59,811 nt of DNA from Hypericibacter sp963696655 (GTDB lineage: Bacteria > Pseudomonadota > Alphaproteobacteria > Dongiales > Dongiaceae). Position 1 is the stretch's first letter. Each line of letters opens with the position of its first letter. The DNA is taken from contig CAVOLB010000146.1 in assembly GCA_963696655.1 (NCBI GenBank), positions 1-59,811 of the forward strand, written 5' to 3'. The notes beneath the pieces are model-generated. The model made no database searches, was not told the DNA's origin, and worked only from the letters and a program-made list of their open reading frames with translations. This document shows, one piece after another, positions 35,961 through 44,967 of the stretch. Position numbers and translations under genes: made by a program.

Positions 35961-36506
35961 TCAGGCGCCGACAGCCGACACGTCGATCGTCTTGGGCGCC
36001 GGCGCCGGCAGATCCTCCGGATTGGCCATGAGGCTTTCCTTGCGCTCCTGGAGCTGCGCGCCGATGGCATCCAGATTCAGGCCCTTCGCGCGCGCCTTCG
36101 CGAAGATGCCGCTGCGCGGCTTCTCCTCTTCCTGGACATGGTGCTTGATATATTCCGTCAGCACCGTGACCTTGGCGTCATAGCAATCGGAATCCGCCGA
36201 CTGGTTCAGCAGATCGGCGATCAGGAACTTGGCGCCGTCGTGCTCGACCTGGGCTTCGTCCATGGCGTCTTCTTCGACCCCCTGCTCTCGGCAGGCCGGA
36301 TAGAAGATGTCCTCCTCGAGGGTCGTGTGGACGATGAGTTCGGCACAAATCTGCTGGACCAAGGCTTCCTTTTCATCGCCCGACGCCTTTTCGGATTTCT
36401 TGAACAGCTTCTCGACCTTGCGGTGGTCCGCCATGAGCAGCGACACGGCATCGTCGGGGGCGGCTGTCCGGGCCGGTCGCTTCGCCTGAAGTTTCTTGGC
36501 ACGCAT
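35961..36506 (-). CDS. Hemerythrin HHE domain protein
   Basis: This 181-residue soluble protein has the four-helix hemerythrin cation-binding fold. Iron-ligand candidates are in LLMADHRKVEKLF (H28), IVHTTLEEDIFYPA (H and E), EHDGAKF and KHHVQEEEK. The N-terminus is Lys/Arg rich and the C-terminus Pro/Ala rich. Such proteins sense or buffer oxygen, nitric oxide or iron. AGGAG lies 9 bases before the ATG. It stands alone as a leftward gene. Confidence 0.88.
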   Translation of the reverse strand: MRAKKLQAKRPARTAAPDDAVSLLMADHRKVEKLFKKSEKASGDEKEALVQQICAELIVHTTLEEDIFYPACREQGVEEDAMDEAQVEHDGAKFLIADLLNQSADSDCYDAKVTVLTEYIKHHVQEEEKPRSGIFAKARAKGLNLDAIGAQLQERKESLMANPEDLPAPAPKTIDVSAVGA

Positions 36507-36701
36507 CGATCATGGCTCCTATGGATGGCGGTTGAGGCGGACTCCATCCGACAACGCGCCAGGTCGCGCCTCGTTCCAGCCCCGGACGCGGGATCGGGAG
36601 CCCGCCGCGGAGGGCGACGGAGGGCCTCAAATCTTGAAACTTATCCCTATCCATTTAGAGTCAGACGCTGTCTTGCCCGCAAATGCCCCGGAGAGACAGC
36701 C

Positions 36702-37055
36702 ATGGCGACGTTGGAGGAGTTGGAGGAGAGGCTCAGAAGCACCGAAGCCACGCTGCTGGCATTGTTCGGTGCGGTGACCGCAGACCTGATCCTGTTTCAG
36801 GCGGCCGTGTCGGCCCTCCGGGACGAGGGCGTTTTGACATTGCAGATCGTGGATCGGATGGCGAACGACGCCCGGGCGCGCCTGAAGGCCTATGACAGCC
36901 CGGCCCTGACACCCAACATGGTCACCCATATCGCGAAGCAATTGGACAGCCTGGTGGAGCGGCTTCGCGCGGCCGTGCCTTCCGACCCGTCGGAGCCCCC
37001 GCCGAAGAACAAGAAAAGGGGCGACGGCGAGGGCTCGGGCAATGGCCACGGCTAG
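36702..37055 (+). CDS. Small helical protein, first of a paralogous pair
   Basis: This 117-residue cytoplasmic protein is of unknown function. The conserved core (residues 1-90) reads LEELEERLRSTEATLLALFG, then TADLILFQAAVSALRDEGVL and VDRMANDARARLKAYDSPAL, and is probably all-helical. The tail is charged and low complexity (KNKKRGDGEGSG). It shares the core with the gene at 37264. GGAGAGA precedes the ATG. Confidence 0.7.
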   Translation: MATLEELEERLRSTEATLLALFGAVTADLILFQAAVSALRDEGVLTLQIVDRMANDARARLKAYDSPALTPNMVTHIAKQLDSLVERLRAAVPSDPSEPPPKNKKRGDGEGSGNGHG

Positions 37056-37263
37056 CGACAGGCTGTTGCCAGGCGCGTCGCCGAAAGCTCGAAACCACAT
37101 CGCTTCTCTGTAGAAGTCGTTCGGGACAGTTTTCACAGCATGGCGATTTTAAAACTAAGGTCGACTTGACCCTGGCAACGGCGAAAAATTAAATCCCGCA
37201 AAGCTGGACGCAGAATCCGGCTAAAGCGACGTGGGACTACACCCCATTTTCTCCGAGGCAGCT

Positions 37264-37623
37264 ATGGCAAGCAGCGAAGAAATTGAAAGGAGACTGGAAG
37301 CGACGGAAGCCACCCTGCGAGCGATGTTCTGCACGGTGACGGCGGACTTGATCATGTTTCAAGCGGCTGTCATGGCGCTGCGCGAAGAGGGTGTGCTGAC
37401 CGAGAAGATGGTCGACCGGATGACGATCGACGCGCAGATCCGACTGCAGCAATACGACAGCGCAGCGCTCAGCGCGCCGATGGTGACCGAGATTGCGGCT
37501 CAACTGGATGGATTGGCGGAACGGCTGCGAGGTGCCACGCAATCGGCGCCCTTGGTCAGCCCATCTGGTATCGACAATGGTTATGGGCGAGCGAACGGCG
37601 ACGCGAGACGCTCCAGTCGCTAG
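37264..37623 (+). CDS. Small helical protein, second of a paralogous pair
   Basis: This 119-residue protein is clearly paralogous to 36702-37055: IERRLEATEATLRAMFCTVT, then DLIMFQAAVMALREEGVLT and VDRMTIDAQIRLQQYDSAAL. The order of charged and hydrophobic residues is kept almost throughout the first 90 positions, while the tails differ. A tandem duplication followed by divergence is the simplest reading. The two are separated by 208 bases with a possible promoter, so they may be separately controlled. Confidence 0.7.
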   Translation: MASSEEIERRLEATEATLRAMFCTVTADLIMFQAAVMALREEGVLTEKMVDRMTIDAQIRLQQYDSAALSAPMVTEIAAQLDGLAERLRGATQSAPLVSPSGIDNGYGRANGDARRSSR

Positions 37624-37825
37624 TCCCAAGATTGCCGGTGGCGCCAATCGCGCGCCACCGGCGAGCGACGCGAATTGCACCGGCATCGGCTCCAATGCGG
37701 GGGTCGGCTCCAATGCCGGCGTCAGCACGGGCGTGGGCTCGATCGGCAGCAGCGGTCAATTCAACACGATCACGGGGACGGGCGGCGCCAACTCGAGCCT
37801 GCCCGACACCAGCACGATGCCGTAG
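37577..37825 (+). CDS. Possible Gly/Ser-rich small protein
   Basis: This 82-residue frame overlaps the end of the preceding gene in another frame. Its second half is striking: GIGSNAGVGSNAGVSTGVGS and GSSGQFNTITGTGG, from short tandem repeats of GGCTCCAATGC. The first half is not protein-like in any family sense. It could be a translated small protein or a by-product of local repeats. Confidence 0.3.
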   Translation: MVMGERTATRDAPVASPKIAGGANRAPPASDANCTGIGSNAGVGSNAGVSTGVGSIGSSGQFNTITGTGGANSSLPDTSTMP

Positions 37826-37869
37826 CGGCGTTCCGGAGCGCCGGCTCCAGGCGGGCGCTCCGGACCGAG

Positions 37870-39288
37870 CTAGCGGATGCCTTCCTCGATGATCGCTTCC
37901 TGGGCGACCTTGGTCGTGAGGCGGCTTTCTTCCGTCAGCCTCGTGCTTTTCCAGCTTCCCCGCGCGAACCAGCAGATCGAGACGAGGGCGACAAGGACGT
38001 TGGTGATCGGGAACGACCACCACAATCCGTGGGCCAGCAGCACCGTGTGCTTCGACAGGACATAGGCCAGCGGAAACTGGATCATCCATTGGGAAACCAG
38101 CGCGATGACCATGGCGATCAGCATGTTGCCCGAAGCCCGGAAGGCCGACACGATGCAGAGCTGAATGCCGATGCAGCCCCAGGCCAGGCTCATGATCCGG
38201 ATGAATTGCGCGCCCTCGGCGATGACGTCGGCATCGTTCGGGATGAAGACGGAAACGATGGCGGGCGCGAACAGATAGGCCACCGCGCCGGCCAGGCTCA
38301 GAACGGCGAACCCGAGCAATGTCCCCAGCCGGGTGATTCGCGCGGCGCGGTCGATGTTGCCGGCGCCGATGTTCTGGCCGACCAGCGTGGACACGGCCAT
38401 CGACATGCCCATCGCCGGAATGGTCACGACCTGCAGGATCGTCGAGCCGACGCCGTAGGCAGCGATGGTGAGCGTGCCGAAGCTCGCCACCAGGAAGGAC
38501 ATGATCATGAGGCCGAGCCCGCGCGTCGACAGCTCGACCGAGCCCGGAAACCCCAGCAGGAAGGCCCGCTTGATATAGGCGATGTCGGGGGCAAGCGCGC
38601 CCCAGAACAGCCGGATTCCGTGCCGGCCCCGCAGGAAGATGATGATGCCCAGGAGCGCCGCCAGGGCCTGGGTCACGAGCGTGGCCAGCGCCGCCCCTAC
38701 GACGCCCAGGGCTGGCATCGGTCCCCATCCGAAGATGAACAGCGGATCGAGCAGGAAGTTCAGGATGACCGTCCCCAGCACGATATAGAGTGGCATGCGG
38801 GTCTGGCCGACGCCGCGCATCAGCGCCTGGAACATGGCGTAGAGGAAGACAAAGATCACGCCGACGAAGGAGACGCGCATGAAGCCGAGCGCGCCGTCAT
38901 GGACGTCCGGTGCCACGCCCAGCAGCTCGAGAAGATGGGGCGCCAGGACATAGCCCAGCGCGCCGAGGACGACCGAGGTGATCGCCACCATGATCATGGT
39001 CTGGGCCGCGACGTGATTGACCATGTCCTGCCGGCCGGCGCCCATATATTGCGAGGTCAGTGTCGCCCCTGCCATGGCGAGCCCCGATCCCAGCGCGATC
39101 ACCAGGAACGTCACCGGAAAGCTGACCGAGACCGCGGCGACCGCCGCGGCCCCCAGCCGCCCGACCCAGAAGGCATCGGTGAGCTGATAGCCGGTCTGGA
39201 GGATGTTGGTCAGGATGATGGGGATGGCCAGCGTCACCAGGGCGCGCGCGATCGGACCTTCCAGAAACAAGGTTCGGCGGTCGTTCAT
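37870..39288 (-). CDS. MATE-family multidrug/cation antiporter
   Basis: This 472-residue inner-membrane protein has twelve predicted helices in two similar halves, as usual for MATE exporters. The N half starts PIARALVTLAIPIILTNILQ and holds QLTDAFWVGRLG. The C half repeats the pattern with FPGSVELSTRGLGLMIMSF and VGQNIGAGNIDRA. Transport is driven by proton or sodium; substrates include drugs and cationic metabolites. The last 40 residues are a charged cytoplasmic tail. There is no regulator next to it. Confidence 0.93.
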   Translation of the reverse strand: MNDRRTLFLEGPIARALVTLAIPIILTNILQTGYQLTDAFWVGRLGAAAVAAVSVSFPVTFLVIALGSGLAMAGATLTSQYMGAGRQDMVNHVAAQTMIMVAITSVVLGALGYVLAPHLLELLGVAPDVHDGALGFMRVSFVGVIFVFLYAMFQALMRGVGQTRMPLYIVLGTVILNFLLDPLFIFGWGPMPALGVVGAALATLVTQALAALLGIIIFLRGRHGIRLFWGALAPDIAYIKRAFLLGFPGSVELSTRGLGLMIMSFLVASFGTLTIAAYGVGSTILQVVTIPAMGMSMAVSTLVGQNIGAGNIDRAARITRLGTLLGFAVLSLAGAVAYLFAPAIVSVFIPNDADVIAEGAQFIRIMSLAWGCIGIQLCIVSAFRASGNMLIAMVIALVSQWMIQFPLAYVLSKHTVLLAHGLWWSFPITNVLVALVSICWFARGSWKSTRLTEESRLTTKVAQEAIIEEGIR

Positions 39289-39484
39289 GGGGGAGCCTGC
39301 CCGTCTGAGGTTGCGCGCGCCATCGCGCTCGCTGGTCTTCCGACTCTAGCTCCACTGTCGAGGCGCGCCTTGCCTGCCCAGAATGAAGCGACAACAAACG
39401 TCGTCGTCACCCCCGCATCGGGCTTCAGGCGACCTCCGCGTCTCCGACCCGGGTCTTCTCCTGTCCGGCGGCTCGATGGCGGTG

Positions 39485-39667
39485 TCAGCGCGCCGGCGGC
39501 TCCCGGTTGCAGGCCGAGTAACCGGCATTGGGATCGGCACCATTGCATTGATAGGTCCGCGCCGTGACCGAGTCGAACCGCGGCGGACCCAGATCGCAGG
39601 CGCCGAGGGCCAGCAGACATCCCAGAAGCAGGAAGCGCAGCGATCGTCTTTGCAGGAGAAAGCCCAT
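39485..39667 (-). CDS. Small lipoprotein
   Basis: This 60-residue product has a signal FLLLGCLLALGAC, giving a lipobox with Cys near residue 24. The mature piece of about 37 residues contains two Cys (TYQCNGADP and YSACNREPP), possibly a disulfide. I prefer the ATG at 39667, with GGAG eight bases before, over the GTG at 39676. Function unknown. Confidence 0.6.
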   Translation of the reverse strand: MGFLLQRRSLRFLLLGCLLALGACDLGPPRFDSVTARTYQCNGADPNAGYSACNREPPAR

Positions 39668-39939
39668 GACCGTCACTCCGTCACCAGGGAGGTGAGCGTC
39701 TCAGGCGCCATTCTGTTCCCGTTTCGGCATTCGCAAGAAATGAATTTGGAATCGGCTGTCCGGGGAACGATGGGGTCGCTCTTCGACAAGCCTCCGGCGG
39801 GTATCGCGCCCCTCTCTCAGAGCAGGTTATGACTGCGCCGACAACCTGGGTTAGCTCATCCGCCAGGAACCTCTTGTGATAGTTGCTCCGCCTGTTTTAA
39901 GGTTGCGCCCTTCTAACGAGACAGCTCGGGGGCCCAGCC

Positions 39940-40173
39940 ATGAGACCGCTCGTTATGGTCGCAGCATTGTTGACGCTGGCGGGCTGCGGCTTGTCCCAGC
40001 CCGCTTTGTGGGGCGCCGTCGAGGGCGGGAAGTTTCTGGTCGGGGCCGTCGGGACGGTCGTCGCCGACAGCATCGAGAGCGAGCCGCCCGCCGCCGAGCG
40101 AGGTCCGCTGGTCACCGAGAGCAACGCGGCGGAGACGAAGCCGACCGAGGGTTACGACCCCTTCGATCCCTGA
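39940..40173 (+). CDS. Small lipoprotein
   Basis: This 77-residue product has a signal and lipobox (MVAALLTLAGC, Cys at 16). A short hydrophobic middle follows (KFLVGAVGTVVADSI), then an acidic tail ending EGYDPFDP. It has no recognised domain. GGGG precedes the ATG. It could be co-transcribed with the acyltransferase starting 94 bases downstream. Confidence 0.6.
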   Translation: MRPLVMVAALLTLAGCGLSQPALWGAVEGGKFLVGAVGTVVADSIESEPPAAERGPLVTESNAAETKPTEGYDPFDP

Positions 40174-40267
40174 TCCGCAGGGTGCGGCGCGATCCGGTCC
40201 GCGCCGACGCCAGATCGTCAAAAATCTGCGACATGGGCGCAACCGAATCAGCCGAGACTCCCATGCC

Positions 40268-41110
40268 ATGTTCAGCACCGTGGCGCTCGACGCCGCCGAG
40301 ATCGATCTCACCTATGCCAGCCGCTGCGACAAGCTGGCCTCGCGGGCCTTCATTCACGCTGTCGAGCTGCTGACCGGCCAGCTCAGGCTCAAGCGCCTCT
40401 ACGACATCTACCAGTCCGAGCTGCGCGGCAGCGTGGATTTCTGGGAAGCGGCCATGCGGCTGCTCAATCTCTCGATCGCCTATGACACCGCCAAGCTCGA
40501 GGCCCTGCCGTCGAGCGGTCCCCTGGTCATCGTCGCCAATCACCCTTTCGGCCTGATCGACGGGCTGCTCATCGGCCATCTCACGAACCGGGTGCGCAGC
40601 GACTTCAAGGTGCTGACCAACGCGCGCCTTTACCCGCCCGACGCCGAGGTGCAGCATTTCATCCTGCCGATCGATTTCGACCCGACGGAGACGGCGCGCG
40701 CGACCAATCTCGCGACCCGCGCCACGGCGCGCGCCCATATCAGGGACGGCGGCTGCCTGATCGTCTTCCCCGCCGGCGGCGTCGCGACGACACCGACGCC
40801 CTTCGCGCGCGCCGCCATCGATCTCGACTGGAAGCCCTTCACCGCCCGTCTGATCCACGAGGGCAGGGCCGCCGTGGTCCCGATCTATTTCCACGGCCAG
40901 AACAGCCGCCTCTTTCAGATCGCCAGCCATATCAGCATGACCGCCCGCCTTGCCTTGCTGCTGCACGAGGTCGCCAACAAGATCGGCTGCAGCTTCAGCG
41001 CCGAGATCGGCGACGTGATCCCCTACGAGGCGATGCGCGAGATCCGCGAACGGCCGGCCCTGACCCATTTCATCCGCGATCGCACCTATTCGCTGGCAAC
41101 CGCGCGATAA
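40268..41110 (+). CDS. Lysophospholipid acyltransferase-like protein (PlsC superfamily)
   Basis: This 280-residue protein has the acyltransferase motif I NHPFGLIDG (HPFGLID in place of HxxxxD) at about residue 97. Motif III is FPAGGVATTP near 173 and motif IV is VPIYFHGQNS near 213. It likely adds a fatty acyl chain to a phospholipid or ornithine-type lipid at the membrane. It is longer than minimal PlsC because of a helical N-terminus. The ribosome site is weak. It lies beside small lipoprotein genes, an envelope neighbourhood. Confidence 0.85.
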   Translation: MFSTVALDAAEIDLTYASRCDKLASRAFIHAVELLTGQLRLKRLYDIYQSELRGSVDFWEAAMRLLNLSIAYDTAKLEALPSSGPLVIVANHPFGLIDGLLIGHLTNRVRSDFKVLTNARLYPPDAEVQHFILPIDFDPTETARATNLATRATARAHIRDGGCLIVFPAGGVATTPTPFARAAIDLDWKPFTARLIHEGRAAVVPIYFHGQNSRLFQIASHISMTARLALLLHEVANKIGCSFSAEIGDVIPYEAMREIRERPALTHFIRDRTYSLATAR

Positions 41111-41311
41111 CGGAAGAAGCGCGCTCGACCAAAACGGGACCTTCAGCCGGCCTGGGAGAGAAGTCTTGGCCGCCGCCGGTTGCGGCGGTAGCCTGGCCTA
41201 TGTCGGTCGAGCGAGAGCGGCACAGGCGGCCCGTCGAGGCCGTTGAACGGGTGCCTTCGTCATGCCGTGGGTCTGACAGGCGGCGCTCAGCCATGGTTCG
41301 GGAGATCTCGG

Positions 41312-41713
41312 ATGAACCGCGCTAAAGCCGTCGCCTTCGTCTTCGTTGCCGGGCTGTTGGCTGCGTGCAGCGCTTCCGGCTCGAAGATGGCGCCCGGCAG
41401 CTACGCCAACTATCATTCCTATCTTGTCGGCAAGGCCATGAAGTCGATGCAGGGCAAAGGGCCGGCGGACGCGCAGGCGGCTCTCGCCAACTGCTACGCG
41501 AACTTCGGGCTTTCGAAAATCAACACCTGGCGCCAGCTCGAGGTGCTCGATGCCGCGGCGAGCAGCGGCGACCCCGAATCCTCATCGGTCGTTCAGTTCA
41601 TCGATGGGCAGATACAGACGGCCTATGGCAGCACGAACCAGCAGCATCGCGAGGCCCTGCAGCCCTACTGCCCCGATGCCGTCTCGCAATTTGGACAATA
41701 TTTGCCGGACTGA
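41312..41713 (+). CDS. Lipoprotein, unknown function
   Basis: This 133-residue product has a signal and lipobox (FVAGLLAAC, Cys at 19). The mature region is helical (SYLVGKAMKSMQGKGPADAQ, then LANCYANFGLSKIN) with one further Cys pair (NCYANF and PYCPDAV). I do not recognise the family. GGAGATCTCGG precedes the ATG. Confidence 0.6.
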   Translation: MNRAKAVAFVFVAGLLAACSASGSKMAPGSYANYHSYLVGKAMKSMQGKGPADAQAALANCYANFGLSKINTWRQLEVLDAAASSGDPESSSVVQFIDGQIQTAYGSTNQQHREALQPYCPDAVSQFGQYLPD

Positions 41714-41784
41714 ACGGGTGCGGACGTTCCGCGCCGTGCTCGCCTTGGTATCCCGCTGATGTCTGGAAATGAAACCCGGGAAAA

Positions 41785-41861
41785 TGGTCGGAGTGAGAGG
41801 ATTCGAACCTCCGGCCCCTGCGTCCCGAACACAGTGCTCTACCAGGCTGAGCTACACTCCG
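41785..41861 (-). tRNA. tRNA-Pro (anticodon CGG), CCA encoded
   Basis: The acceptor arms CGGAGTG and CACTCCG pair fully. The D arm GCTCAGCCTGGTAGAGC, the anticodon arm with loop TTCGGGA and the T arm with GGTTCGAATCC are all in place. The anticodon CGG lies at 41825-41827 and reads the proline codon CCG. The discriminator A and a genomic CCA follow. The orientation is leftward. Confidence 0.95.
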
Positions 41862-41965
41862 ATGGGCGGGGCGGGTTATAGCCGCTGGACGGCCGGGCCG
41901 CAAGGGTCGGAAAAGCGATTTTCCTGCTTGGGCTTAGGTCTCGGTTGCCGGCTGGGCAGGGCGGC

Positions 41966-42988
41966 CTAGTAGGCCCGCTCGATGCAGAAATCCACCACCT
42001 CGAGCAGCGCATGCTTCTCCTCGCAATCGGGGAAGATGCCGAGCGCGTCCCGCGCGATGGCGCCGTAATGGGCGGCCCGGGCGACCGTGTCGCGCAGCGC
42101 GCCATGGCGCTCCATCAGCTCGATGCCATGGGCCAGATCGCTCTCGTCCTGCTTGAGCTCTTCGAGCGTGCGGCGCCAGAAGGCGCGTTCCTCGGTGCCG
42201 CCGCGCCGATAAGCCAGCACCACGGGCAACGTGATCTTGCCCTCGCGGAAATCGTCGCCGACCGTCTTGCCCAGCTCCGACTGGCGCGCCGAGTAATCGA
42301 GCATGTCGTCGATCAGCTGGAAGGCGATGCCGAGATTGAGGCCGTAGCTTTCGAGCGCCTCCTCCTCGACCTTAGGTCGCTCCGCGATCACGGCGCCCAC
42401 GCGGCAGGCGGCGGCGAAGAGGGCGGCCGTCTTGCAGCGGATGACCTCGAGATAGGCCTGCTCGCTGGTCTCGGTGTCGTTGCTGGTGACGAGCTGCAGG
42501 ACCTCGCCCTCGGCGATCACGGCCGAGGCCGAGGAGAGGATGTCGAGCACCTTGAGCGAGCCGTCCGCCACCATGAGCTGGAAGGCGCGGCTGAAGAGGA
42601 AGTCGCCCACCAGCACCGAGGCCTTGTTGCCCCAGACCGCGTTGGCGGTGGCAAGGCCGCGCCGCAGCTCGCTGTCGTCGACCACGTCGTCATGGAGCAG
42701 GGTCGCGGTGTGGATGAACTCGACCGTCGCGGCCAGCGCCTTGTGCCGGTCGCCGCGATAATTGCAGAGGCGCGCCGCGGTGAGGGTGAGGAGGGGACGC
42801 AGCCGCTTGCCGCCGGCGGCGATGATATGGCCGGCCAGCTGCGGGATCAGCGCCACCGGGCTCTGCATATGGCGCAGGATCAGGGCGTTGACGGCGGTCA
42901 GGTCGTCGCCCGTCAGCCGCTGCAGCGCCTCGAGCGAGGGCTTGCGCGACTTGCTGCGCTCCTCATCCAGATTGACGACGATCGCCAT
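41966..42988 (-). CDS. ispB: Polyprenyl diphosphate synthase (octaprenyl/decaprenyl type)
   Basis: This 340-residue trans-prenyltransferase makes the ubiquinone side chain by adding isopentenyl units. The first Asp-rich motif is LLHDDVVDDSELRRG (about residues 96-110) and the second is FQLIDDMLDY (about 221-230). GGKRLRPLL near residue 60 binds diphosphate. Alphaproteobacteria usually make Q-10, so a decaprenyl product is likely, though chain length cannot be read with certainty. It is transcribed away from the DUF2007 gene. Confidence 0.92.
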   Translation of the reverse strand: MAIVVNLDEERSKSRKPSLEALQRLTGDDLTAVNALILRHMQSPVALIPQLAGHIIAAGGKRLRPLLTLTAARLCNYRGDRHKALAATVEFIHTATLLHDDVVDDSELRRGLATANAVWGNKASVLVGDFLFSRAFQLMVADGSLKVLDILSSASAVIAEGEVLQLVTSNDTETSEQAYLEVIRCKTAALFAAACRVGAVIAERPKVEEEALESYGLNLGIAFQLIDDMLDYSARQSELGKTVGDDFREGKITLPVVLAYRRGGTEERAFWRRTLEELKQDESDLAHGIELMERHGALRDTVARAAHYGAIARDALGIFPDCEEKHALLEVVDFCIERAY

Positions 42989-43255
42989 GATTGCCTTCCC
43001 GTGCGGACCCCGACCGTTTTCGGCCGGACCCCACGCACCCCCGTCTGATGATACAATCGAGGCCCTTGCGGGCCGGCCTTCCGGACCGGTCGCGCTTGAC
43101 CCTCGAACCCCCGCAGGGCGAGCATAGGGGGGGTATAGCCCGGGTCAAGGCGCGTTGCCAGCGGCCGCGATGACGCAAAGACCCGGCTCTCACTGACAAT
43201 TCCAGGCGAATCCGGAGGTTTCCGGGCCTCGACAGCGGAGAAGGGGCACCCCTTT

Positions 43256-43468
43256 TTGCGGGAACTCACGCGCAGCAACGATCCGGTCTGGCTGAGCTGG
43301 CTCTCGAGCCTGCTGGCGGATGCCGGCATCCCCTGCCATCTGCTCGATACCCATATGAGCCTCCTCGAGGGCTCGATCGCGGCGATCCCCCGGCGCGTGA
43401 TGGTGGCGGATGAGGATTTCGACGAAGCCCGGCGGCTGATGGAAGCCGGCAAGGACGCCGTCTCATGA
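43256..43468 (+). CDS. DUF2007 domain protein
   Basis: This 70-residue small protein belongs to the DUF2007 (putative signal-transducing) family: SNDPVWLSWLSSLLADAGI followed by HLLDTH and IPRRVMVADEDFDEARRLM. It is a single alpha/beta domain of the kind often linked to a PII-like or regulatory role, though none is proven. The start is TTG with AGAAGGGG upstream. It overlaps the methyltransferase by four bases (ATGA), so the two are coupled. Confidence 0.8.
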   Translation: MRELTRSNDPVWLSWLSSLLADAGIPCHLLDTHMSLLEGSIAAIPRRVMVADEDFDEARRLMEAGKDAVS

Positions 43469-44241
43469 CGACGGCGAAGCCCGAGGACGCGGCCGCGCCC
43501 AATCCGGAAGGCCTGCGCGAGGACCGGATCCTCGGCGGACGGGTGCGGCTGCTGCAGCCGGTCGAGGGCTATCGTGTCGCGATCGATCCGGTGTTCCTCG
43601 CGGCCGCCGTGCCGGCGATGCCGACCGACCTGGTGCTGGAGCTGGGCGCGGGCGTCGGCGCCGCCGCGCTCTGTCTGGCGACGCGAGAGCCCAGCGTCCG
43701 CGTGATGGGCATCGAGATCGACCGCGAGGCCGCCCGCATCGCCATGCGCAATGTCGATCTCAACGGCATGAAGGGTCGCGTCGACATCATGGTGGGCGAT
43801 CTGCTGCGCCTGCCGCCGCGCCTGGCCCCGGCGACCTTCCATCATGTGATGATGAACCCGCCCTTCATGCCGGCGGGGGCGGCGCCCCCCTCGCCCCAGG
43901 CCGACAAGGCGCGCTCGAACGTCGAGGGCGAGGCCCAGCTCGCCGACTGGCTGCGCGTCGCCCATACCATGCTGCGGCCCAAAGCCAACCTGGTGCTGAT
44001 CCACCGCGCCGACCGACTCGAGGAGATCCTGGCGGCGCTGCGGGGCCGCTTCGGCGAGATCGTGCTGTTTCCGCTCTGGCCGGGCGGCAACCGGCCGGCG
44101 GCCCGCGTGCTGGTCCGGGCCCGCAAGGGCATCCAGACGCCCACCCGGCTAGCGCCCGGCCTGGTGCTGCATGAGCCCGACGGCCGCTATACCGCGGCGG
44201 CCGAGGCGGTGTTGCGCGACGGGGCGGGGCTGATCCTTTAG
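43465..44241 (+). CDS. TrmN6-like SAM-dependent methyltransferase
   Basis: This 258-residue class I methyltransferase shows motif I as VLELGAGVGAAALCLA (about 57-72), the acidic motif GIEIDREAARIAM and the N6-adenine motif NPPF (MMNPPFMPAG) near 131. This layout is that of the tRNA1(Val) A37 and related N6-methyltransferases. The RVRLLQPVEGYRVAIDPVFL start is typical of the alphaproteobacterial branch. It is coupled to the DUF2007 gene before it. Confidence 0.85.
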   Translation: MTTAKPEDAAAPNPEGLREDRILGGRVRLLQPVEGYRVAIDPVFLAAAVPAMPTDLVLELGAGVGAAALCLATREPSVRVMGIEIDREAARIAMRNVDLNGMKGRVDIMVGDLLRLPPRLAPATFHHVMMNPPFMPAGAAPPSPQADKARSNVEGEAQLADWLRVAHTMLRPKANLVLIHRADRLEEILAALRGRFGEIVLFPLWPGGNRPAARVLVRARKGIQTPTRLAPGLVLHEPDGRYTAAAEAVLRDGAGLIL

Positions 44242-44246
44242 CTGCT

Positions 44247-44352
44247 TATCCCCTCCCCCTTGATGGGGGAGGGTCAGGGAGGGGGTGGGGCCGCATCGCG
44301 CTCTACGATCACCCCCCTTCCTAACCTTCCCCCACAAGGGGGGAAGGGATGA
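44247..44352. repeat. Palindromic intergenic cassette R4
   Basis: Imperfect inverted arms (44247-44274, TTATCCCCTCCCCC..., and 44325-44352) enclose a GC-rich middle. It lies directly downstream of the methyltransferase gene and probably also ends its transcript. Confidence 0.6.
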
Positions 44353-44378
44353 GAAAGAACGGCAAGGATTCCTCGATC

Positions 44379-44484
44379 CTGTCTCCTCCCCCGGAACGGG
44401 GGAGGATTAAGGAGGGGGCTGCTCGGTCGCTGACAACGCGTCATCCCCCTCCCTGGCCCTCCCCCGTTCCGGGGGAGGGGACAG
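44379..44484. repeat. Palindromic intergenic cassette R5
   Basis: This 106-bp block has 27-bp terminal inverted repeats that match at 26 of 27 positions (44379-44405 and 44458-44484). Each arm contains a hairpin CCTCCCCCGGAACGGGGGAGG. It is the clearest MITE-like unit in the window. No reading frame lies inside. Confidence 0.8.
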
Positions 44485-44557
44485 CGAATTTCGATCCCAA
44501 CGACCCTTGATACCCCCCGGTCTTGACCCCCGGCCCCCCGGCCTTTAAACCCCGACC

Positions 44558-44845
44558 ATGTTCTCCATGCCGGGCCTGCCCAAGATTCTGGTCCTGGTCA
44601 TCATCATCGTGGTGATCTGGCAGGCCTTCAAAATCATCGGACGGGTCCAGAAGGCGCGAATCGCGGAGGCCCAGGCGCGGGTGCGCGAGGCCAAGGCCCA
44701 GAGCCGCAATCCGCGCCAGACCCGAACCCAGGCCGCCACGACCCGGACCGGTGTCGCGGAGACCCGGGAATGCCCGGTTTGCGGCGCTTATGTCGCACAA
44801 GGCAGCGGCGCCTGCGGCAAGCCCCGCTGCCCGTTTGGCTCCTGA
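44558..44845 (+). CDS. Small membrane protein with zinc-ribbon tail
   Basis: This 95-residue protein has one N-terminal membrane helix (KILVLVIIIVVIWQAFKIIG), then a basic helical linker (EAQARVREAKAQSRN). The C-terminal cysteines CPVCGAYVAQGSGACGKPRC look like a small zinc ribbon. I have no function for it. It lies upstream of glyQ. Confidence 0.65.
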   Translation: MFSMPGLPKILVLVIIIVVIWQAFKIIGRVQKARIAEAQARVREAKAQSRNPRQTRTQAATTRTGVAETRECPVCGAYVAQGSGACGKPRCPFGS

Positions 44846-44967
44846 AATCAATCTGTTCGACCGCCCTTACGGTTAACCAACCGTAACCGGCCGGCTTGAC
44901 CCTGCCCGGGGGCACCGGTAGCTTTCGCACCGCACAAAAACGTTTTCCCTCCAAGGATTTGCCCGCC

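Noticed and set aside
44247..44484. CRISPR array
   Set aside because: The repeats are palindromes of differing sequence, without a regular repeat-spacer pattern and with no cas genes in the window.
44846..44967. Glycine riboswitch or T-box ahead of glyQ
   Set aside because: The leader is short, with no recognisable aptamer core or T-box sequence.
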